Assembly: GCF_000485595.1 (NCBI RefSeq)
Contig: NW_014577097.1
Span: 571,020 to 593,510 of the forward strand
Direction: 5' to 3'
DNA from: Priapulus caudatus
Taxonomy: Eukaryota; Priapulida; Priapulimorpha; Priapulimorphida; Priapulidae
DNA length: 22,491 nt
Each line of letters starts with the position of its first letter. Within the stretch, counting starts at the first letter, position 1. Below the pieces are notes generated by a model. That model had not been told where the DNA came from. It searched no databases and was given only the letters and a program-made list of their open reading frames with translations. Shown here in pieces: positions 1-9,535 of the stretch. The position numbers were made by a program, and so were the translations under genes.

Positions 1-494
1 CATTCTTAGAATACAGTGTAAAGTCAGCGTACGCTGTACATACAAAGGCCCAACATGGCGTAGACAGTTTGTAAGATATTGTATGAAAGCTAGTGAGCTT
101 ATAACCCGAAGCCTTGGAACAAATACATACCCCGTACAGACTGCAACATTTGATCTTAGTCCAAAACTAGTCCGGGCACAACCCGGCCCAGGCGCGGCGA
201 TAAATCGCAGCGTACAGACACAACCGGATTCAACAGGGCTAGTCTTAGCACCGACTCAACTGCGCAATGCCTCAGTTTAGCTTGTTACGTCACTCCAACA
301 GACAGCAATAACGGTAAAACCAACGGTACGCGCCTGATAGAACTATTAGGATTTATAACTGCATACTGTAACTATCAGAAGAAGAAGAATATTAACAGGT
401 AATTGAATAGGCAGCAGAAGCTGCAACCGCGGCGTAATAATCGAATCTGTGTATCCGATTATAATTCAATTGAGCCATTTTATTAGCAATGGAA
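1..494 (-). repeat. Inverted copy of an unnamed repeat family (5' end part)
   Basis: Read on the minus strand, this stretch matches 4161-4650 closely, with small indels and substitutions. Shared landmarks include the block next to GCAATGGAAG at its inner end (about 485-494), a run of GAA triplets near 382, the CCCCGTACAGACTGCAAC block near 130, and CAACATGGCGTAGACAG near 51. The similarity runs off the left window edge, so the copy is incomplete here. It faces the forward copy head to head. No protein-coding content is recognisable; short open frames inside have no family signature. Confidence 0.9.
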
Positions 495-510
495 GCAATA
501 TGTGCGTGTG

Positions 511-552
<42 letters not shown>

Positions 553-642
553 TTTGTGCGAACGTTTGTGCGAACGTTTGTGTGTGCGTGCGTGCGTGTG
601 TGCATTCGTGTGTGTTCATGTGCAATATGTGCGTGTGTGCCT

Positions 643-679
<37 letters not shown>

Positions 680-769
680 TTTGTGCGAACGTTTGTGCGA
701 ACGTTTGTGTGTGCGTGCGTGCGTGTGTGCATTCGTGTGTGTTCATGTGCAATATGTGCGTGTGTGCCT

Positions 770-830
<61 letters not shown>

Positions 831-951
831 TGCGAACGTTTGTGCGAACGTTTGTGTGTGCGTGCGTGTGTGCGCGTGCGTGCGTGGACGCACCCGTGTA
901 TGTGGAAATGTGTGCGTATATATAAGCGTATATATGTGCGTGTATGTGCGC

Positions 952-1016
<65 letters not shown>
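495..1016. repeat. TG-rich minisatellite with a higher-order unit
   Basis: Long (TG)n runs alternate with a conserved spacer holding TTTGTGCGAACGTTTGTGCG (near 553, 680 and 829) and GCAATATGTGCG (near 495, 631 and 750). The landmarks recur about 127-149 bp apart, so this is a roughly three-copy compound unit whose TG runs vary in length, followed by a pure (TG)n run at about 957-1012. It starts exactly where the flanking inverted repeat ends. Open frames across it (Cys/Val or His/Thr) are products of the dinucleotide and are not genes. Confidence 0.92.
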
Positions 1017-1017
<1 letters not shown>

Positions 1018-1242
1018 ATGCGTGGGCGGCTCGATCGGTATATTGATTATGAACGTTCTGTAAAGTTGATTAATTTGTGAAGTGTCTGCATTGTTGGCTG
1101 ACGAAGTCGCATTTTAATATCAAATAAACAGTAATTCCAGATTTTTGTATGTACAGTTTTGTTTAATAATAAACATTCAGTATAACATTTATCTAGATAT
1201 TCTAGATCTATGATAACTGATTTGATATATAGTTAACGAAAC
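1017..1242. other. Unassigned AT-rich spacer
   Basis: Between the TG tract and the Penelope-like insertion there is about 225 bp of AT-rich sequence. It contains no coding frame, repeat or motif that I can recognise. It ends at the target-site duplication of the retroelement. Confidence 0.6.
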
Positions 1243-1254
1243 CATACACGTATA
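1243..1254. repeat. Target-site duplication, 5' copy
   Basis: CATACACGTATA occurs here and again at 3248-3259, immediately outside the 3' terminal repeat of the Penelope-like element. Two identical 12-mers bracketing the element are best read as the insertion target duplication, which fixes the element limits at 1255-3247. Confidence 0.8.
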
Positions 1255-1294
1255 CCCATTAATTAAGTTCATTCGGTTGGTAGACTAAAATATA

Positions 1295-1459
1295 AATAAC
1301 AGGGTAAATTTTTACTCAACCGTGAAAGTTTGAAACGAACCGCTGACGTTTCGCCTCCTGCCAGGAGGCTTTCTCAAAGCAAACGGATGTTAATCAGTTT
1401 TGACCACCAGATGGTGTGGTGGTCAATAGCTTAGTCCACACGTGACTAAGCCTGTATCC
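1295..1459 (-). repeat. Penelope terminal repeat, left copy (inverted)
   Basis: This is the reverse complement of 3079-3247. The inner part (about 1386-1459) is almost base-perfect and contains a hairpin, TTGACCACCA and TGGTGGTCAA around a 7-base loop. The outer part carries GGAGGCGAAACG on the minus strand, part of a hammerhead-like fold. The repeat ends next to the first codons of the reverse transcriptase frame. Confidence 0.93.
1328..1384 (-). ncRNA. Degenerate hammerhead-ribozyme-like fold, left terminal repeat
   Basis: On the minus strand the order is GTTTG, CTTTGAGAAA, GCCTCC-TGGC-GGAGGC, GAAA, a short helix, then CAAAC. That gives helix I (GTTTG/CAAAC), a perfect 6-bp helix II with a 4-base loop, and the GAAA box in the correct order for a type I hammerhead. 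Penelope-like elements are known to carry hammerheads in their terminal repeats. The CUGANGA box is not intact: TTGAGAA is the nearest match, so catalytic activity is doubtful. Confidence 0.5.
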
Positions 1460-2634
1460 TTGTGGTGGGCAAGGACGACTACGAAAAACAAGTAAATACT
1501 ATGTTGAGTGATGTAAAGAACTATGGGAAATTAAAGAAAGACCCTACAACGAAATATAAAAGCAAACTAGTGGCGATTCTCCAACGTCCGAAAAGAGAAG
1601 ACAAAATTACTGAAGCTCAGTACAAGTTCCTGTATCACACGGCTGAAAATGTACCAACAATCTACTGCACACCTAAAATACATAAAGAAGGCAACCCGTA
1701 TAGACCTATAGTCGATTACACAGGCTCCATAGCATACAATTTGTCAAAAAGCTTAGCCGATCTACTGGCCCCTTTGGTAGGCACCACCAAACATCACATC
1801 AAGAACTCAACAGAGCTAGCAGAGCAACTAAAAACTATACGTATGAAACCAGACGAGATATTAGTCTCCAATGACGTTGTCTCACTCTTTACCAACACTC
1901 TGATCCCAAAATCGATTAACATAATCAAGTCGAGACTGGAGGCAGACAAAACATTGAAGAAGCGAACCAACCTCACCACAGACGATATCATCGAATTTCT
2001 CACGTTCGTCCTTACGACCACATACTTCAAATTCAGAAACCAAATATACAACCAGAATTTCGGAGCAGCCATGGGTAGCCCGGTCTCGCCTATCGTTGCC
2101 AATCTTTACATGGAATGGCTTGAAACGAAAGCCATTGAGACAGCACCGTCTGATATCAAACCTAAATTGTGGCCAGGCTATGTAGATGACACATTGGAAA
2201 TCATTAAGTCTGGTGCAGTCCAACAATGGACAGCACACCTCAACAGCATCGACAGTACCAACAACATCAAATTCACGTACGAGAAAGAACTCGATCAAAA
2301 TATTCCGTTCCTCGACACACTCATTCATAAACGAGAAGATGGTTCACTAAAACTGACGGTGTATAGGAAAAAGTCCCACACGGACCAGTACTTAAACTTC
2401 AACTCACACCACACAGTCAACCACAAACTGTCAGTGGTACGGACGCTACTAGATCGTAGGGACAAAATCATAACGGAGAGTGAGCGACGGAAGCTTAAAG
2501 CGTCGCCACATCAAGACGCACCAGGAAAATTTCGACCCCAATTGGACACATCGAAAAGTGTCAAGGAGATGAACACATCAGGGGGAAAAACATCCCAAAA
2601 GAAAACTCCACGCGAAGAAACGCGAAGGCCATGA
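1450..2634 (+). CDS. Penelope-like reverse transcriptase (amino end missing)
   Basis: An uninterrupted frame of about 390 codons encodes the reverse transcriptase core that copies the element RNA into DNA. Counting from the GTG at 1462, visible motifs are TPKIHKEGNPYRPIV (residues about 70-84), NDVVSLFTN (137-145, with the first catalytic Asp at 138), GAAMGSPVSPIVANLYME (201-218), YVDDT (240-244, with the catalytic Asp pair), a PFLD block and VYRKKSHTDQYL. These are Penelope-family signatures, and all three catalytic aspartates are present. No convincing ATG exists; the frame is open back to a stop at 1447-1449 inside the terminal repeat. The start is therefore a truncation and the protein is probably not made as such. 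The frame ends at 2634 before the endonuclease region, which continues in other frames. Confidence 0.95.
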   Translation, partial: ACILVVGKDDYEKQVNTMLSDVKNYGKLKKDPTTKYKSKLVAILQRPKREDKITEAQYKFLYHTAENVPTIYCTPKIHKEGNPYRPIVDYTGSIAYNLSKSLADLLAPLVGTTKHHIKNSTELAEQLKTIRMKPDEILVSNDVVSLFTNTLIPKSINIIKSRLEADKTLKKRTNLTTDDIIEFLTFVLTTTYFKFRNQIYNQNFGAAMGSPVSPIVANLYMEWLETKAIETAPSDIKPKLWPGYVDDTLEIIKSGAVQQWTAHLNSIDSTNNIKFTYEKELDQNIPFLDTLIHKREDGSLKLTVYRKKSHTDQYLNFNSHHTVNHKLSVVRTLLDRRDKIITESERRKLKASPHQDAPGKFRPQLDTSKSVKEMNTSGGKTSQKKTPREETRRP

Positions 2635-2639
2635 TCGTC

Positions 2640-3110
2640 CTACCCTATGTCAGAGGCGTCACGACGTATTTAGGCGTCATCTAAAAATGCAGGTGTGGCT
2701 TTAATAGTGAGACCGTTTGAGACTTCAAAACGTTTTTGGTACACCCTAAGGACAGAACAGATATCACAACATTACGGACTGGTGTTTACAAGATACCTGA
2801 AAAAGTTAATTGGAGAACCGGGCCGAAAATTTAAACCCGCCTAAAAGAACACAAACAGGACGTAGACCCGTACAGCCCAAATCGTTCACAAGGGCCCACG
2901 AAAACAGTCGGCTAGCGAAATCACCAAATCCGCGATCACTAACTACGTACCGAAGGATAATCACACATCGATGGGTAGAATTCGAAGATCATCGATCGCA
3001 AGCCAATCAAAATCAGGCGTTGGATTAAGGAGGCCATCTGGATCCGCAAGACCGCGAAACATCAAACCGGGAAGAGGGGGATACAGGCTTAGTCACGTGT
3101 TGGACTAAGC
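2640..3110 (+). pseudogene. Decayed GIY-YIG endonuclease end of the Penelope-like element
   Basis: Past the reverse transcriptase stop, pieces of the linker and endonuclease can be read in shifting frames. TGVYKIP (2778-2798) corresponds to the GIY strand. LIGEPGRKF (from about 2806, in another frame) corresponds to the YIG strand, and TRLKEHKQDVD follows after a further shift. Near the end GGYRLSHV (about 3077-3100) matches the usual carboxyl terminus of this family and overlaps the right terminal repeat. The segment between the two core strands is shortened, with loss of the usual Cys-containing loop. At least two frameshifts and one deletion make this non-functional, unless some are sequencing errors. 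Confidence 0.8.
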
Positions 3111-3247
3111 TATTGACCACCACACCATCTGGTGGTCAAAACTGATTAACACTTAGTTTGTTTGAGAGAAGCTCCGGCAGGAGGCGAAACGTACTTCAGC
3201 GCGTACGCTTCAAACTTGCACGTTGAGTAAAAATTAACCCTGTTATT
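3079..3247 (+). repeat. Penelope terminal repeat, right copy
   Basis: This is the inverted partner of 1295-1459. It carries the same TTGACCACCA/TGGTGGTCAA hairpin (about 3112-3138) and a hammerhead-like segment. It ends at the 12-bp target duplication at 3248-3259. Confidence 0.93.
3156..3215 (+). ncRNA. Degenerate hammerhead-ribozyme-like fold, right terminal repeat
   Basis: The layout matches the left copy: GTTTG (3156-3160), TTTGAGAGAA, helix II (GCTCC-GGCA-GGAGGC with one unpaired base), GAAA at 3186-3189, helix III CGTAC/GTACG (3190-3194 with 3203-3207), then CAAAC (3211-3215) closing helix I. Helix III is longer here than in the left copy, yet both fold, which supports a conserved structure. 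The CUGANGA box is degraded. Confidence 0.5.
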
Positions 3248-3259
3248 CATACACGTATA
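3248..3259. repeat. Target-site duplication, 3' copy
   Basis: CATACACGTATA is identical to 1243-1254 and directly abuts the right terminal repeat. Confidence 0.8.
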
Positions 3260-4160
3260 TATTGATATCGTAACGGAGCGGGAGACCATATCGTGGAAGA
3301 TGGTACGGTTATAAGGAGAACTATCTTACTATTATATTAGACACCATAATAACCATTCTACCTAAGCATAAATACTTCGTTTCTGCTTTTGGCCCTGGAA
3401 GTGTATGTCGAAATACTTACCCAAGCTGTAACGCGCCGAGAAAAACAAAAGATGTCAACAAATCCACATCATATACCGAAACTTTGCTCATCCTCTCAAA
3501 TTCGCGTCTCAACTCAACAAAAATCTTATATTAAATTAAAAGTAATTATGGTACGACGCATACCTGTTTCCGTTTTTGTTAAATTCTCCTCACTGTGGAT
3601 CATTGTTTAGTCGTTGCGTGAAAGTCTAAATAGCTCGTTTCTATTTCCAGTCCTATATTCAATATCAAACAGTGCATTACTACTAAAGGGTGCGCGCCTA
3701 TATTCGCCATTTCTTCTCAATGATGGATAATATTGGCATATTAATTAATGTAACAGATTTAGGGCAATATTAAAATGACGATAACATACTCCAGCTACAA
3801 CTATAGCGCGCCTACTAGACGAAGAAAATCCGCACCATGTTGAAATCAGTGCTGGAAATAACTCGTTTGCTCGAGAAACGACGCGAGTACGCAAAACGAT
3901 AATACGCGCTAGCATACTTTTACCCCGCACAGATGGCAAGAATTTGATCCTACATCAAACATGTATGATCCTACATCATCCCTGCCAGGCCGCGCCGCTA
4001 AATCGCAACGTACAGGTCAGGCGCAGAAGAAGACGACAGACAAATTGTGTCTGAAATTTTGTTTTTGATCTTCACTTCACTCGAGTCTTATTAGAACTTG
4101 ACAGAAGAATCTATCTAGAATGCGTGGGAAAGCAGACATAGGAATGTGCATGTTTACACT
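3260..4160. other. Unassigned sequence with a diverged partial copy of the flanking repeat
   Basis: No gene is recognisable in this 900 bp. Near 3915-4025 the blocks ACCCCGCACAG, ATTTGATC and CTAAATCGCAACGTACAG match, in the same order and orientation, blocks at about 130-225 in the left repeat copy. A diverged, direct fragment of the same repeat family appears to lie here. The remainder shows no repeat or motif that I can name. Confidence 0.55.
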
Positions 4161-6462
4161 TCCATTGCTAATAAAATGGCTCAATTGAATTATAATCGGA
4201 TACACAGATTCGATTATACGCCGGTTGCAGCTTCTGCTGCCTATTCAATTACCTGTTAATATTCTTCTTCTTCTGCTATTACAATAATGCAGTATAAATC
4301 CTAATAATTCTATCAGGGGTACCGTTGTTGTTTAACCGTTATTGCTGTCTCGTTGGAGTGACGTAACAAGCTAAACTGAGCATGCGCAGTTTGAGCCGTG
4401 CTAACTTAGCCCCTGTTGAATCCGTGTTGTGCCTGTACGCTGCGATTTATCTCGCCGCGCCTGGCCCGGTCTGGCCCGGAGCTAGTTTGATTGAATAGGA
4501 TCAAATGTTGCAGTCTGTACGGGGTATGTATTTGTTCCAAGCTTCGGGTATAAGCTCACTAGCTTCTACAATATCTTACAACTGTCTACGCCATGTTGTG
4601 CCTTTATGTCACAAACAGGTACGCTGACTCTTACACTTATCTAAGACTAAAATTAAATACATGTGTGTATATTTATATAATAATAAACACATTTAACTTT
4701 TTTGGGCAAAAACGTAATACCAACTAACCATCAGATGTTCATTTTATAGCGTAATTGCATTAAACTGTATTAATGTAATACCGATTAATCCAATCACACA
4801 GCTTCTATTTGACCCATTTTAAAGCAACATTCCAACGCGCGTCTATATTTCTACGCTCGCTAAGGCTGCCCATATAAATATTCATGCGTCGAATGAACAC
4901 CGCATAATGAATGAGAGTTACTGGGGAAGCCGCCTATTTCTGTCATTTTAGTAAATAAGTCATATCGGAATTAAATCCCCGCCGCAATATTTGCAAGATC
5001 AGATAAGAGGGTTAAGTTGGCCTATATCTACATGGTTATGATAGTACTAATGCTATGTTTTTTGATCTATAATTCTTTTCACTAAAATCCGTACTTCAAT
5101 TACAGCACGCCCACGCGTGCACAGAAAAGTTTACGAATATGATTTGGTCATTTGGGATATTTTTGCAAGTTTGTGTAATGCAAAAAACTAAAAACGAGTG
5201 TTTGTTCGTTAATCATGTACTTTCCTAAGCGTGCCTCGCTCATTTTTATAACCCGCTTTTTTCTATACACCTAAATAAACACAGTCTGACTTTCCAATAA
5301 TCAGCTTATTAGCAGTTCTTATAGCCAGACCCTTACCGCCCACTGTGCTAGCCTAAATTACCAATCATAACTTGAGCCAAAACCTTAGCCCAATGCGAGA
5401 ACACTGGCAATCGACGTCAACTATACAGCGAATATTTTTTAAAGCCTAAAAACTATTCAAAAATGACTTAGAAAACAATATATTTTCGTTAAAGAGCGGT
5501 GGTCAGAAAAACTGAGAGTTAGCAATTTTGTAATAACATAATAATAATTAATTTATGTTTTAGCTTACCCTAAGAATAAGTCATGATCAATTAATAAGTA
5601 AAAAGTAATTAAATTGACTAAAAATGTTTTTACAATTTTAGGACATACTGTACTAAATTGTAATGCTTAGCGAAATTCTAGTCATTATGTGAATCATGCT
5701 AATGTTAAAGATTAAGTTAGGGTAATAAGATAATATGATATAACCTTTTAATTTAAGTTGCCACGGAAAACAAATATGTAACAAAACGCTGAAATAACAC
5801 ATAAAACAACGACATAAGCCACACGTAAACATCAGTTGAAATTCGAATTGATGTCGATCGATAGGGTGGCGCTTAGACAATAGTTACAAGTGTACGTGTT
5901 ACCTACGAGTCCTTTCTTTCATGTACTCACCAAGCACTTATTCCATCTGACTTGTATGGTTAACGGTATTATTGAAGAGATTTATATTAATATAAGCGAT
6001 TCACATAACTATGAATATTTTCACGCGAGAGTCGAGTATAGGCGTGAATGGCCGATTGAGTATAGAAATTAACGCAGAACTAAAATCGTTTTTCGATATT
6101 ATTATATATTCGAATTTTGGCGTCCCATACTCAGGTGTTTGATGAGGCTAAATTATGGGTAACGCCATTTGAGCCTTGCAAGGTATAGGAGGCGAAAATT
6201 TCAGCTAACTTTGAAAACAAAATATACATTTTGCAGGCGCGCATAGCACATCGAAATATCTTGTAACCGCAAAATCTGACGAAATCGTGAATATGCTATG
6301 CTGATTCAAGTTCAACACACGCTCTGTCCTAAAAATGCTGGATGGCGCCCTACATCGGTGCTACGAATATCATACATTATGCAGGACACCGCGGCGCTTG
6401 CCATGGAGAAACTAAACGCTCACATTGGCGACGCTTGGTTGATAAGAAAAATAACCCAAAAA
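4161..6462 (+). repeat. Unnamed repeat family, forward copy ending in (TATC)n
   Basis: About 2.3 kb of moderately AT-rich, apparently non-coding DNA. Positions 4161-4650 are the inverted partner of 1-494. Positions 4539-6462 are repeated directly at 20214-22040. Both direct copies end at the same motif, ACCCAAAAA, and then pass straight into a (TATC)n microsatellite, so the microsatellite is probably part of the element's 3' end. No transposase, reverse transcriptase or helicase motif is visible, so it would be non-autonomous. A LINE- or SINE-like element with a tetranucleotide tail, or a Helitron-like element with a microsatellite, are both possible. Confidence 0.88.
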
Positions 6463-7188
6463 ATCTATCCTATCTATTTATCTAATCTATTATCTTATCT
6501 ATATATATATCATCTATCGTTATCTATCTATCTACTACTTATCTATCTATCATACTATCTATCTATCTATCTATCTTCTATTATACGTATTATCTATCTA
6601 TCATATCTATCTATCATTATCTATCTATCTATCTATCAATTCTATCTTATCCTATCTTATCTATCTATCTTCTATGCTATCGTATATCTATATCATAATC
6701 TATCTATATCTACTCTAATCTATATCTATTCATCTTCTATCTATCTATCTTCTAGCTATCTATCTATCTATCTAATCTATCTATCTATCTATCTATCTAT
6801 CTTTATCTATCTATCTCTCTTATCTAATCTATCTATTTATCTATCTCATCTATCTATTTATCTATCTGCTCTTCTTATCTCCCCCATCTCTGCTATTCTA
6901 TCTAGTACTATCTATCTATCGTATTCATATCTATCTATCTATCTATCTAGTCTATCTAATCTATCTTTTATCTATCATATCTATCTATCTATCTATCTAT
7001 CTATCCTATCTATTATCTATCTATCTATCATCTATCTATCATATCTAATCTATCTTATCTATCTATCTAATCCATCTATCTATCTATTATCTATTAGCTA
7101 TCTATTATCTATCTATCTTATATCTATATTATCTATCTATCTATCTATCTACATCTATTCTATCTTATCTATCATCTATCTATACTAT
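6463..7188. repeat. (TATC)n microsatellite, interrupted
   Basis: About 725 bp built from TATC/ATCT units with frequent one- or two-base dropouts and substitutions, directly following the repeat that ends near 6462. Frames rich in Ile-Tyr-Leu-Ser across it are artefacts of the tetranucleotide. Confidence 0.95.
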
Positions 7189-7392
7189 TAATGCGGTATA
7201 GTATACGCCAATGTAACGCGCATTGTTGAGCAAGATGCAAGTCAGTGCCAACTGAATCCCGGCTTTCCTGCTGCCTGGCAGGGGCCCGTGTTACGTTAAA
7301 TGTGTCTGCAGGGCGCGTCTTAATTTAATTGCTGCCTGCAAGACCGTATATTTATTGTTTCCGTCGGTACTCTCCCCCGTCTTTTTTTTTAG

Positions 7393-7591
7393 CTTAGATG
7401 ACCTCGGAGGTCAAATCCACATGCTGCCCACTGACATTCATACAATCCACAATTTACCCCTACTGACACCTTTTGAGCACCTTCTCAGATCTCGCGTACT
7501 ATTGATATGCATCCGAGAACGACAACATACATACATTCACAATAACGTATTAGATACAGCAAGACCAGCAGTCGTCGCTACATGTTCATAG
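7393..7591 (+). CDS. Possible terminal exon, unidentified
   Basis: A strong splice-acceptor-like tract (pyrimidine-rich, nine T then AG at 7391-7392) is followed by an open frame. It begins LDDLGGQIHMLPTDIHTIHN and runs to a TAG at 7589-7591, about 65 residues. Residue composition in the first 40 codons looks protein-like (charged, leucine-rich, no simple repeat). I recognise no domain. No partner exon, donor site or poly(A) signal is evident nearby, so a chance open frame behind a T-rich run remains quite possible. Confidence 0.28.
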
Positions 7592-7880
7592 TAGCGGAAG
7601 CAAACGAATTCTTTCTCCTCGGGAAGAATAGACCGATCGAGACTACATGCACAGGTTGGTGGCGGGGGCAGCTTCTGGTGCTGGCGGCCCACCAAGAGGC
7701 TGTTAGCGAAGTACTCGGCCCAGTGGAATCCGCACCATTGTCGGCTGATGAGAGAAGCCCTTCTGTTGGGCGAGAGCAGCGCGAGGGTATTCGGTGTAGG
7801 ATGCTGATGAAGAACCATCTCCATTCCTGAATGCATGCAGCCGATTCAATTGCGATTAGCGGGCGTAAAGACTACCGATC
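7592..7880. other. GC-richer block with overlapping open frames, unassigned
   Basis: This block is visibly more GC-rich than its surroundings and is open on both strands. The plus frame contains GQLLVLAAHQEAVSEVLG and the minus frame LVGRQHQKLPPPP. None carries a recognisable domain and no clear splice borders decide the strand. It may be a fragment of an exon or an old repeat. Confidence 0.3.
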
Positions 7881-7889
7881 ATTCCTTCT

Positions 7890-8171
7890 TACTCCTCTCT
7901 CTCTCTCTCTCTTTTCCTTTCTTTCTCGCGCTCTCTCTCTCTCTCTCTTCTTCTTCTTCTCTCTCTCTCGTTCTCTCTCGTTTGCCTTCTCCCCACCCCT
8001 CTCTCTTTCTGTCGAGCGTGAGCGCGCGCTTTCTCTCTCTTGCGCACCCTCTCCCCTTCTCCCTCCGTCTTCTTTCTTTTGCCCTTGCTTTCTTCCTGTT
8101 CTTTCTCGATAGTTTCCGCTTAGTCGGGCTATCGGTTTCTCTCTTATCCCCTCTACCCCTTTCTTCTTTTG

Positions 8172-8209
<38 letters not shown>

Positions 8210-8340
8210 TCTCTTCTCTGCTTTCTGTTCTATCTCGTGTTTGGCTATTTTTCCTTCGCGCTGTCTCTTTTCTTTTTCCCTCGGCCCCGCTTTCTCTCAT
8301 CACTCGCTCTCATGCTTGTCTCTCTCCCCCCTGCAATCGC
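7890..8340. repeat. (CT)n-rich polypyrimidine tract
   Basis: About 450 bp of nearly pure pyrimidine on the plus strand, mostly CT repeats with TTC and CCCT interruptions, including a clean (TC)n run near 8177-8207. Ser/Leu-rich frames here are low-complexity artefacts. Confidence 0.93.
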
Positions 8341-8342
8341 TC

Positions 8343-8895
8343 TATATATAATCTATTTATTTATCTATCTATCTATCTATTCTAATCTATCTTATCATAT
8401 CATTCTATCTATCTATCTATTTATGCTATACTATACTATCTATCTATCTATCTTATCTATCTAATCTATCATCTATTATTTATTCTTTTATGCTATCTAT
8501 CCATTATCTTTAGTACTACATCTATCAATTATATTATCTATCTATCATACTCTTCTATCTATCTATCTATTCATCTCATCTATCTATTATCTATCCTATC
8601 TACTGTATTATCATCTATCCTAATCTATACTATCTAATCTATCTATCTATCTATCTATCTATCCATCTTATCTACTAGCTATCTATCTATCTTCTATCTC
8701 GTCTGTCTGACTGTCTGTCTGTCTGCTAATCGATCCATCCATCCATCCATCCATCCATCCTCATCCATCCATCTATTCCATCCATCCATCCATCCATCAT
8801 CCATTCATTCATTCATCCATCATCCCATATCCTATCTCCATCTTACCATTCCATTTATCTATCTATCTATCGTATCTATATCTACTTATCTATTT
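8343..8895. repeat. (TATC)n microsatellite with embedded (CTGT)n and (CCAT)n blocks
   Basis: Interrupted TATC units run to about 8700. A short CTGT block (about 8701-8726) follows, then (CCAT)n at about 8731-8830, then TATC again. The shift from one tetranucleotide to related ones by single substitutions is typical of long microsatellites. Confidence 0.93.
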
Positions 8896-9229
8896 CTCTC
8901 TCTCTCATCTCTCTCTCACTCCCCTCTCTGTCACTGGTTTCTCACTACTCTTTCGGCCTATGATACTCTTCGCGCCTACGCTCTCTACCAATTTACTCCA
9001 TCTCTTATCTTGATAATTATCTCTCCTCACACACCGATGTTGCTTACCGTTCAAGCCGTTGCTGCGACTGCGTTGGCTGCATAGCTAGCGGTTGTGGTCC
9101 CTTCTCGGCTGGGAACCCGTGACAAGGGAAGGCTGCGTAAGGTCTTAATCGGCTGCCTGAAACCATGGCGGACTTCACAAACCTTAGGCCATACCTCACA
9201 ATACCTCAGTGTGCAAAGTAACGGAAATG
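8896..9229. other. Unassigned sequence between microsatellites
   Basis: The start is CT-rich. From about 9045 to 9215 the sequence is more complex and open on both strands (plus frame VPSRLGTRDKGRLRKVLIG; minus frame CEVWPKVCEVRHGFRQPI). Neither matches a family I know and no splice sites settle the strand. Confidence 0.35.
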
Positions 9230-9535
9230 TGTTGTCGTGTGGTGTGCTGTGTGGTGTGTTGTGGTCGTGTGTGTGAATGGCCGCTGTGTGTGTCGTTGTG
9301 TGCTGTGTGCTGTATGTGGTGTGTGTGTGTGTGTTGTGTCGTGCGTCGTGCGATGTCAACGTTGCGTGTGCGTGGCCGTTGTGCACGCGCGGTGGTGGTG
9401 TGCGCGTCGTGCGTGCGTGCCGTGCGATGGCCAGAACACCTGTGTGCGTTGTGTGACTGTGAGTGTGTTGTGGTGTGTGCTGTGTGTGTGTGTTGTGTGT
9501 GCGTGTTGTGTGTGTGTGTGTGTGTGCGCGCGCGC
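9230..9535. repeat. GT/GTGC-rich low-complexity tract
   Basis: About 300 bp of irregular TG, TGTG and TGCG steps, ending in a clean (TG)n/(CG)n run at about 9508-9536. Cys/Val-rich frames here are artefacts of composition. Confidence 0.9.

Larger units (their letters stand above)
1255..3247 (+). mobile_element. Penelope-like retroelement, 5'-truncated, with inverted terminal repeats
   Basis: The unit is about 2.0 kb. In order it holds a leader of about 40 bp, an inverted terminal repeat (1295-1459), a reverse transcriptase frame, a decayed GIY-YIG endonuclease region, and the matching terminal repeat (3079-3247). It is bounded by the 12-bp duplication CATACACGTATA. Inverted terminal repeats, a reverse transcriptase with YVDDT and a C-terminal GIY-YIG domain define Penelope-like elements. 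Family members usually encode a longer protein, so the coding region is cut short at its amino end, where the reverse transcriptase starts directly against the left repeat. The copy looks fairly young because its two repeats are still close to identical in their inner 70 bp. Confidence 0.93.

Noticed and set aside
392-1080. Several long open frames (Cys/Val on plus, His/Thr on minus) over the TG tract
   Set aside because: They are translations of a dinucleotide repeat, open in several frames at once, with no domain or splice signals.
1882-2328. Minus-strand open frame opposite the Penelope reverse transcriptase
   Set aside because: It is the antisense shadow of a well-supported coding frame and shows no family motif.
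6298-7191. 297-codon frame rich in Ile-Tyr-Leu-Ser
   Set aside because: It is a product of (TATC)n; its first 55 codons come from the repeat family and are not conserved as a frame in the second copy.
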